A stretch of 64,000 nt of DNA, from assembly GCA_910576865.1 (NCBI GenBank), contig CAJTKE010000008.1, positions 1 to 64,000 on the forward strand. Reading direction: 5' to 3'. This DNA is from an uncultured Oscillibacter sp. GTDB taxonomy: Bacteria; Bacillota; Clostridia; Oscillospirales; Oscillospiraceae. Shown one piece after another: positions 58,574 through 64,000 of the stretch (position 1 is its first letter; each line of letters begins with the position of its first letter). The translations under genes and the position numbers were made by a program. The notes under the pieces were generated by a model, which searched no databases, was not told where the DNA came from, and saw only the letters and a program-made list of their open reading frames with translations.

Positions 58574-59149
58574 ATGAACGAAACCAAAACACAAAGGCCG
58601 GTCCAGACCCTGGTGACCGCCGCCATGCTGCTGGCCGTCGGCTACATCCTGCCCTTCTTCACCGGGCAGATTCCCCAGATCGGAAACATGCTCTGCCCCA
58701 TGCACCTGCCGGTGCTGCTGTGCGGCCTCCTCTGCGGCTGGAAGTACGGCTTGGCCGTGGGCTTCCTCCTGCCCCTGCTGCGGAGCGCCGTCCTGACGGC
58801 GCCCCCCATGTTCCCCACGGCCATCGCCATGGCCTTCGAGCTGGGGGCCTACGGCCTCCTGGTGGGCTGGCTCTACGCCCGGTCCCGCTGGCAGTGCGTG
58901 GCCGCGCTGTACCGCTGCCTGATTCTCGCCATGATCGGCGGGCGGGTCGTCTGGGCCGCGGTCCGGATCGTCCTCTCCGGCGTGTCCGGGCAGGCCTTCA
59001 CCTGGCAGATGTTCCTCTCCGGCGCGTTTTTGACCGCCATCCCCGGCATCATCCTGCAGCTGGCCTTCATCCCCGTGGTGATGGTGGCCCTGGACCGGAC
59101 CGGGATGGTCCGCTTCCGCCGGGGAGGGGAGACGGCCCAGACGGCTTGA
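58574..59149 (+). CDS. ECF transporter S component, substrate unknown
   Basis: 191 residues, about six TM helices, with the S-component pattern CPMHLPVLLCGLLCGWKYGL and GAFLTAIPGIILQLAFIPV. It binds a vitamin or cofactor precursor and docks with the shared EcfAT module. No recognised riboswitch precedes it. A neighbouring B6-type regulator is divergent in function but not clearly linked. ATG 58574 preceded by AAGGAG. Confidence 0.85.
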   Translation: MNETKTQRPVQTLVTAAMLLAVGYILPFFTGQIPQIGNMLCPMHLPVLLCGLLCGWKYGLAVGFLLPLLRSAVLTAPPMFPTAIAMAFELGAYGLLVGWLYARSRWQCVAALYRCLILAMIGGRVVWAAVRIVLSGVSGQAFTWQMFLSGAFLTAIPGIILQLAFIPVVMVALDRTGMVRFRRGGETAQTA

Positions 59150-59165
59150 GAATGCGGTTTTTGAA

Positions 59166-60548
59166 TCAGCGGGTCAGGAAGACCTCGCGGAGCAGCGCCT
59201 CCGCCTCGTCCAGCCTCGGCCCGTCCAGTCCCGCGTAATTGATGACCAGCGTGTGGTCATAAGCGGGGTTGGGAATGGCGGCGTACTCCGACAAAAAGCT
59301 GAGACGCACTCCCTGGCCCTCCGCCCTCTGGCGGAGGGCCTCGTCGTCCTCCGGCCTGTCCTTCAGCCGGAGGAGGAAGTGGAGTCCCGCCCCCCGGTCG
59401 GTGATGGAGGCGGCGAAGGGGCAGTTCTGGAAGCGCTCCAGCACCGCCGCCCGGCGGAGGCGGTACTTCTTCCTGGCCCGGGAGATGTGCCGCTCGTACC
59501 CGCCGCCGGAGAGGAACCGGGCCAGCACCTGCTGGTCCAGGGTGGGAACGGTGGAGGCGTAAAAGCCCAGTTCCCGCCGGTAGCGCTCCAGCAGCCGGGG
59601 AGGCAGGACCATGAACCCCACCCGCATGGAGGGGGAGATGGTCTGGGAAAAGGTGTTCATGTAGATGACCCGGCCCCGGGTGTCGATGCTCTGGAGAGTG
59701 GGGATGGGCCGGCCGGTGAAGCGGAACTCGCTGTCATAGTCGTCCTCGATGATCACGGCGTCCCGCTCCTCCGCCCAGCGGAGGAGGGCCTGCCGCCGGG
59801 CGATGGGGGTGACGATGCCTGTGGGGTAATGGTGGGCGGGGGAGAGGTGGGCCGCCGTGGCCCCGGAGGCGTACAGGGCCTCCAGGCGCATGCCCTGGCC
59901 GTCCAGGGGGATGGGGCGGCAGACCGCGCCCCACTTGCCGTAGACCTGCCGGATCTTGGGGTAGCCCGGGTCCTCCAGGGCGAAGACGGTTCCCTCCCGG
60001 CCCAGGAGCTGGGCCAGGAGCAGGTACAGGTATTCCGCCCCCGCCCCCACCACGATCTGCTCCGGGGACACCGCCATGCCCTTGAAGTCCCGGAGGTCCT
60101 GGGCGATGGCCTCCCGCAGGGAGAGGAGGCCCTGATAGGGGGCCGGGGACAGATGACTCCCCTCGGAGAGGACCTGACGGGTGAGCCGGGCCCAGAGGGC
60201 GGAGGGAAAGGGGTCCACCTGCCCGCTTTTCAGGTCCAGCCGCCAGGACCGGGGCGGCTCCTCCGCCGGAACGGGAGCCCCCTCCTCCGCCGCCGGGAGG
60301 CGGCGGTCCACCTGGGAGACGAAGAACCCGGACCGGGGCCGGGCGTCCACATAGCCCTCCGCCTCCAACTGCTGATAGGCCCCCTCCACCGTGACGACGG
60401 ATACCCGCAGATGCTCCGCCAGGGCCCGCTTGGAGGGCAGGCGCTCCCCCGCCGTCAGGGCGCCGCTGAGGATGTCGTCCCGGAGACGGCGGTACAGGTA
60501 TTCATACAGGGACAGGCCTCCCCGGGCCTCCAGGTCGTATGTCAGCAT
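59166..60548 (-). CDS. MocR/PdxR-family GntR-aminotransferase fusion regulator lacking the PLP lysine
   Basis: 460 residues: GntR winged helix (about 12-75, LPSKRALAEHLRVSVVTVE) plus a type I aminotransferase-like domain (about 110-460). Divergent from a PdxU-like ECF gene, so a vitamin B6 regulator is likely. PLP-site residues IIEDDYDSEF are kept, but the Schiff-base Lys in the usual TFSKTISP is Gln302 (TFSQTISP, CAG at 59643-59645). It therefore cannot form the internal aldimine; PLP might bind non-covalently or sensing may be lost. Start 60548 has GAGGAGG upstream. Confidence 0.9.
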   Translation of the reverse strand: MLTYDLEARGGLSLYEYLYRRLRDDILSGALTAGERLPSKRALAEHLRVSVVTVEGAYQQLEAEGYVDARPRSGFFVSQVDRRLPAAEEGAPVPAEEPPRSWRLDLKSGQVDPFPSALWARLTRQVLSEGSHLSPAPYQGLLSLREAIAQDLRDFKGMAVSPEQIVVGAGAEYLYLLLAQLLGREGTVFALEDPGYPKIRQVYGKWGAVCRPIPLDGQGMRLEALYASGATAAHLSPAHHYPTGIVTPIARRQALLRWAEERDAVIIEDDYDSEFRFTGRPIPTLQSIDTRGRVIYMNTFSQTISPSMRVGFMVLPPRLLERYRRELGFYASTVPTLDQQVLARFLSGGGYERHISRARKKYRLRRAAVLERFQNCPFAASITDRGAGLHFLLRLKDRPEDDEALRQRAEGQGVRLSFLSEYAAIPNPAYDHTLVINYAGLDGPRLDEAEALLREVFLTR

Positions 60549-60597
60549 GACCACGCCTCCTCTGACCTTATGAATAATTCTTGTTTTGGCTATTTCT

Positions 60598-60626
60598 ATC
60601 ATACCATAATTGCGCTATGATGACAA
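60598..60626 (-). promoter_or_regulatory. Promoter of the MocR gene in a shared divergent region
   Basis: Minus strand TTGTCA (60621-60626), 17-bp spacer, TATGAT (60598-60603). On the plus strand a TATGAT (60616-60621) lacks a good -35, as expected for an activator-dependent promoter of the PdxU-like gene; ATCATA and TATGAT are inverted repeats. Confidence 0.65.
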
Positions 60627-60653
60627 CATCAACCGACAAAGGAGCGAAGCGGA

Positions 60654-61214
60654 ATGGAAAAGACTTTAAACCGGGAGATGGGCCGGGCGGGCGCCCGGAT
60701 GCTGGCCCTGACGGGGCTGTTCGCCGCCCTGGGCTGCGTGGGGACGATGGTTTTGCAGGTGCCTTCCCCCACCGGCGGGTACATGAACCTGGGAGACGCG
60801 GTGGTGATCCTGGGGGCCTGGCTGCTGGGACCGGTATACGGAGCGGTGGCCGGAGGCGTGGGCCCCGCCATGGCGGACCTGCTGAGCGGCTATGCCGTCT
60901 ACGTTCCCGCCACTCTGGTCATCAAGGCCCTCATGGCCCTGACGGCGGCGCTGCTGTACCGAACCCTGGGGAAGAAGGGACTGCTGCTTTCCGCTCTGGC
61001 GGCGGAGGTCCCCATGGTTTTGGGCTACTGGCTGTTTGACGGGGTCCTGGCCGCCCTCTCCGGCGGAGGGACCCTGGGACTCTGCCTGACGGGCAGCGCG
61101 GCCGGCGTGCCCAGCAACCTGGTCCAGGCCGCCTTCGGCGCGGCGGCGTCCACGCTGCTGGCGCTGGCGCTGCGGCGGAGCGGATACGCCCGAAAGCGGT
61201 TCCCCGGGTTGTGA
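60654..61214 (+). CDS. ECF transporter S component, probably for vitamin B6 (PdxU-like)
   Basis: 186 residues, about six TM helices, with the motif GYMNLGDAVVILGAWLLGPVYG and GGVGPAMADLL typical of the ECF S family that includes PdxU/PdxU2. Divergently transcribed from a MocR/PdxR-type regulator, a pairing described for B6 uptake genes. Substrate is thus inferred from context. AAAGGAG precedes the ATG at 60654. Confidence 0.85.
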   Translation: MEKTLNREMGRAGARMLALTGLFAALGCVGTMVLQVPSPTGGYMNLGDAVVILGAWLLGPVYGAVAGGVGPAMADLLSGYAVYVPATLVIKALMALTAALLYRTLGKKGLLLSALAAEVPMVLGYWLFDGVLAALSGGGTLGLCLTGSAAGVPSNLVQAAFGAAASTLLALALRRSGYARKRFPGL

Positions 61215-61230
61215 GCGGCGGAAAGAGAAC

Positions 61231-61260
61231 GGGCCTCCAAGGCGTTTGCCTTGGAGGCCC
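61231..61260. terminator. Terminator between convergent PdxU-like and DUF975 genes
   Basis: GGGCCTCCAAGGC-GTTT-GCCTTGGAGGCCC perfect 13-bp stem; weak T-rich tail on the minus strand. Confidence 0.8.
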
Positions 61261-61286
61261 GTCAGCTTGTCAAAAACGTGGGAACC

Positions 61287-62099
61287 TCAGCTCAAACCGT
61301 CCGGGGCGTTCCACCCGTCCCAGGGGGACGCCTGGGGCGGCTCCGCCCCCAGGCCCACGCCGGAGGTCCGTTTGGCGGTCTCAAAGTAGCTGAGCTGGAC
61401 GCAGACGTAATTGGGATAGTAGAATAGTGCCACCGCGATCTGCCAGATGCCGAAGACCAGGTCCAGGACCAGGATGGGCAGGCCGAAGTATGTATCCGGG
61501 GAGGGGATGCCGTAGAGAATCTCGGCGGTGACGTCCCGGGCCACGATCTGGGTCAGAACCATGGTGGGAAACCGGGCCAGCAGGTTCCAGCCGAAGTAGC
61601 TCAGGTCCAGCATGAAGAGCTGGGACTTGTAGCCCAGGGTCTGCCGCTTGCTCATGTCCAGGGCCTCCATGGCGCCGATGCCGGGATTCTCGTAGAGGTT
61701 GAACCGGGCGAAGCTGTACCGGTAGGCGGCGATGAAGCCGGGAATGATGAAGAGCAGGGACCAGAGAAAGATGAAAAAGAGGGTGACAAGGTCCAGCACA
61801 ATGAGTTTCCCCACAAAGGAGAACCCGTCAAACAGCGTCAGGTACTCCGCCCGCTCGCCCCGGCGGATGGCCATGCAGTAAAGCACAAAGCCCGCCGTCA
61901 GGACGGTGGACAGCAGTCCGGCCAGAATGGAGATGAAAATACCCAGAAAGCCGCCGCCTCCCACGGAGGAGATCAGTCCCAGCGCCAGCGTCAGTCCCAT
62001 GAACAGGGCGGTCATGCCCTTGGGGGAGACCTGGGCCTCCCGCAGCAGCTCCGCCGCCTCCCACTTGCATTTTTTCCGGTCTATGTTTTCAAACATCAT
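61287..62099 (-). CDS. DUF975 family membrane protein
   Basis: 270 residues, about six TM helices; EALDMSKRQTLGYKSQLFML and IIPGFIAAYRYSFARFNLYE fit DUF975. The family is widespread in Clostridia and of unknown function. Acidic-rich C-terminus after the last helix (QLSYFETAKRTSG...). ATG 62099 with AGGAGG 7 nt upstream. Monocistronic. Confidence 0.85.
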   Translation of the reverse strand: MMFENIDRKKCKWEAAELLREAQVSPKGMTALFMGLTLALGLISSVGGGGFLGIFISILAGLLSTVLTAGFVLYCMAIRRGERAEYLTLFDGFSFVGKLIVLDLVTLFFIFLWSLLFIIPGFIAAYRYSFARFNLYENPGIGAMEALDMSKRQTLGYKSQLFMLDLSYFGWNLLARFPTMVLTQIVARDVTAEILYGIPSPDTYFGLPILVLDLVFGIWQIAVALFYYPNYVCVQLSYFETAKRTSGVGLGAEPPQASPWDGWNAPDGLS

Positions 62100-62169
62100 G
62101 ATAGGGCCTCCTGTTTTCCGGTGAAATCCTGTCTCCAGTGTAGCACAGTCCGGCCCGGATGGCAAGCGG

Positions 62170-62199
62170 CAAAACGGACCCGCCGGGAGGCGGGTCCGT
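62170..62199 (-). terminator. Terminator after the Dus gene
   Basis: ACGGACCCGCC-TCCC-GGCGGGTCCGT stem with T4 tail on the minus strand, a few nt after the stop at 62205. Confidence 0.9.
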
Positions 62200-62204
62200 C
62201 CATT

Positions 62205-63182
62205 TCATGCCAATTCCCCCTGAGGGGCGTCCAGAAGGTCCAGCTCCTGGAAAATCTGAGTCTCCAGCTCCTCGTAGGCCCGGGGGCCCCGGGAGCGGCG
62301 CATCCGGCCCCCCAGGCGCTCGCCGCCCGCGAAGAGGTGGATGAGGTAAAACCAGACCTCCTTCATCCGCTGGGAGGCGGGAGCGGCCTGCCCGTCGGGG
62401 GCGGCCTGGGCGTAGAAGTCCTGATAGGCCCGGTAGAGCTCCGTGGTGAAGGCCTGGAGCTCCTCCTTCGTGGCGGCGGGGCCGCCCCGGAGCCGCCGGA
62501 ACAGCGCCGGGTCCGCGATGGCCCCCCGGCCGATCATGGCGGCGTTCAAATTGGGAAACCGGGTCTCCAGAGCCCGGACGCCCGCGACGGAGGTCAGGTC
62601 CCCGTTGTAGCAGACGGGATTCTTGCTCTCCGCCACGGCCAGGGCGAACTGATCCATGTGCACCGCCCCCCGGTACTTCTCCGGCCGGACCCGGGGGTGG
62701 ACGGTGAGGCAGGCGATGGGGTAGCGGTTGAAGATTTCCAGCAGCCGGGGAAACTCCTCCGGCACGTTGTAGCCCAGGCGGGTCTTCACGGAGACGGGGA
62801 CCCTGGTGCCGGAAAAGACCTGATCCAGAAAGCGGTCCAGGCGGTCCGGGTCCAGCAGCAGGCCGGAGCCCTTCCCCTTGGCGGTGACGGTGCCGGAGGG
62901 ACAGCCCAGATTCAGGTTGACCTCCCCATAGCCCATGTCCGCCAGGGCCTCCGCCGCCCAGACGAAATCCGCCGCCTGCTTCGCCATCACCTGGGGGACC
63001 TGGGGAAGATTCTCCGGGTTCTCCAGCTCCCGGCGGTCCCGGGGGGTGATGACGTGCTGGTCCGTGGGGGAGATGAAGGGGACGAAATACCGGTCCGCCC
63101 CGCCGAAGTGCTTGTGCCACACCCGGCGGAAAACCCGCTTGGTGATGCCGTCCAGGGGGGCGAAGTCAAAGCGGGCAATCAT
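62205..63182 (-). CDS. tRNA-dihydrouridine synthase family protein
   Basis: 325 residues. FMN-dependent reduction of uridine in tRNA. LAPLDGI-like start (FAPLDGITKRVFRRV), NLNLGCPSGTVTAKGKGSGLL with the catalytic Cys, VKTRLGY, LTVHPR and NGDLTS motifs are kept, and IGRGAIADPALF binds FMN phosphate. Overlaps the ArsC-like gene by 4 bp (ATGA). Confidence 0.93.
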   Translation of the reverse strand: MIARFDFAPLDGITKRVFRRVWHKHFGGADRYFVPFISPTDQHVITPRDRRELENPENLPQVPQVMAKQAADFVWAAEALADMGYGEVNLNLGCPSGTVTAKGKGSGLLLDPDRLDRFLDQVFSGTRVPVSVKTRLGYNVPEEFPRLLEIFNRYPIACLTVHPRVRPEKYRGAVHMDQFALAVAESKNPVCYNGDLTSVAGVRALETRFPNLNAAMIGRGAIADPALFRRLRGGPAATKEELQAFTTELYRAYQDFYAQAAPDGQAAPASQRMKEVWFYLIHLFAGGERLGGRMRRSRGPRAYEELETQIFQELDLLDAPQGELA

Positions 63183-63529
63183 CCCAGCCTCTCCTCCCAC
63201 TCCTGGAGCTTGAAGCCGGTGAGGACGAAGCCGTCCCCTACCAGAATGGGCCGCTTCACCAGCATGCCGTCCGTGGCCAGCAGGGCGATCTGCTCCTCCT
63301 CGCTCATGGCGGGGAGCTTGTCCTTCAATCCCAGGGCCTTGTACTGGAGGCCGCTGGTGTTGAAAAAGGGCTTCAGGGGCAGGCCGCTGGCGGTCCACCA
63401 TTGGCGGAGCTCCTCCGCTGTGGGGTTTTCCAGCTTGATGTCCCGGACCTCGCAGGCGAGGCCCTTCTCGTCCAGCCATTTTTTCGCCTTCTGGCAGGTA
63501 GTGCACTTTGGATACCAGAGAAAGAGCAT
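63179..63529 (-). CDS. ArsC/Spx-family thioredoxin-fold protein
   Basis: 116 residues, with CTTC (residues 9-12) near the N-terminus and LVKRPILVGDGFVLTGF containing the conserved Arg-Pro of ArsC/Spx proteins. YffB-like members are closer to Spx-type redox regulators than to arsenate reductases, since no ars genes are adjacent. Start 63529. Coupled with dus by overlap. Confidence 0.88.
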   Translation of the reverse strand: MLFLWYPKCTTCQKAKKWLDEKGLACEVRDIKLENPTAEELRQWWTASGLPLKPFFNTSGLQYKALGLKDKLPAMSEEEQIALLATDGMLVKRPILVGDGFVLTGFKLQEWEERLG

Positions 63530-63548
63530 GGGGGATTCCTCCTTTGCG

Positions 63549-64000
63549 TTACAGGACCAGCAGTTCCTTGGGGGCTCGGGTCAAGTTCCGGCGTCCCTCC
63601 GGGGTGATGAGAATCACGTCCTCAATGCGGACGCCCAGTTTCCCGGGAATGTAAATCCCCGGCTCCGCCGAAATCACCGCCCCGGCGGGGAGGGGCGTTT
63701 CGTTGGAAGACGCGGCGTTGGGGGCCTCGTGGATTTCCACGCCCACCCCGTGGCCGAAGCTGTGGGTGAAGTACTCCCCATAGCCCGCCTCCGCGATGAC
63801 GCTTCTGGCGGCGGCGTCCACTTCTTTGCCGGCCACCCCAGCCCTGGCGGCGGCGATGCCCACCTCCTGGGCGGCCAAAACGGTTTTGTAAACCCGCTCC
63901 ATCTCCTCCGTGACGGACCCCACGGCAACGGTCCGGGTCATGTCGGAGCAGTAGCCGCCGTAAATGCAGCCGAAGTCCATGGTGACGAACTCCCCGGCCT
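63549..64000 (-). CDS. M24-family metallopeptidase (Xaa-Pro aminopeptidase-like), C-terminal part
   Basis: Runs off the window end; only about 150 C-terminal residues are seen. Metal ligands of the pita-bread fold are visible: MDFGCIYGGYCSDMTRT (Asp pair), HSFGHGVGVEIHE (His), SAEPGIYIPGKLGVRIEDV (Glu pair). Cleaves N-terminal residues before proline. No start in the window. Confidence 0.93.
   Translation of the reverse strand, partial: AGEFVTMDFGCIYGGYCSDMTRTVAVGSVTEEMERVYKTVLAAQEVGIAAARAGVAGKEVDAAARSVIAEAGYGEYFTHSFGHGVGVEIHEAPNAASSNETPLPAGAVISAEPGIYIPGKLGVRIEDVILITPEGRRNLTRAPKELLVL

Noticed and set aside
1..64000. Insertion sequences, prophage, integrase, CRISPR, rRNA or tRNA genes
   Set aside because: No transposase, integrase or phage proteins, no repeat-spacer array, and no recognisable rRNA/tRNA sequence were found by reading.

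Overview
The window looks like chromosome from a GC-rich, spore-forming, low-oxygen Firmicute of the Oscillospiraceae/Clostridia type. The evidence is high GC by eye, SpoIIID, a DUF896 and a CD1247-type protein, ECF vitamin transporters, consensus sigma-A promoters and strong Shine-Dalgarno sites. I see no rRNA, tRNA, CRISPR array, prophage or insertion sequence. The genus cannot be fixed from the sequence alone.

Layout. 0.1-5.2 kb: a minus-strand operon (hotdog beta-aminoacyl-CoA ammonia-lyase, CaiB/BaiF CoA-transferase, MBL hydrolase, APC permease) with a 19-bp-spacer MerR-type promoter and a BmrR-like MerR gene just upstream. 5.4-17.7 kb: a hybrid sensor kinase with an eroded ATP-binding domain, a GH18-like protein, YqeG, EF-P, a MATE pump, a two-component system with an RluA-type synthase, RibU under an FMN riboswitch, uridine kinase and an SH3 surface protein. 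17.7-27.6 kb: a long plus-strand run (ABC exporter, YlmH, DUF4177, DUF896, XpaC-like) that ends in a CHASE2 class III cyclase, a secreted FecR/leucine-rich-repeat protein and an SLH/beta-propeller protein. 27.6-36.8 kb: guanine deaminase, a ZIP transporter, a GntR regulator and a TAXI-TRAP/IlvD/opine-dehydrogenase-like catabolic operon. 36.9-45.8 kb: HtpG, two more copies of the FecR/LRR gene around a MATE gene (one copy frameshifted), and hemolysin III. 46-52.3 kb: F-type ATP synthase. 52.3-55.5 kb: SLH/transglutaminase-like protein, LCP protein, SpoIIID. 55.6-64 kb: a MerR-promoter aldo/keto-reductase-like operon, ECF S components, a MocR/PdxR-like regulator, DUF975, Dus, an ArsC-like protein and an M24 peptidase cut by the window edge.

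Most unusual points. The ATP synthase has no separate delta gene; its alpha subunit carries an N-terminal segment resembling the delta C-terminal domain, and its c subunit has a signal-peptide-like extension. The FecR/LRR protein follows a CHASE2 cyclase and has two mosaic paralogs, one with three single-base indels. The MerR gene and MerR-type promoter tie a beta-amino-acid-CoA deamination operon together. Several proteins lack hallmark catalytic residues: the hybrid kinase, the MocR regulator and the Fe-S aldo/keto-reductase-like protein.
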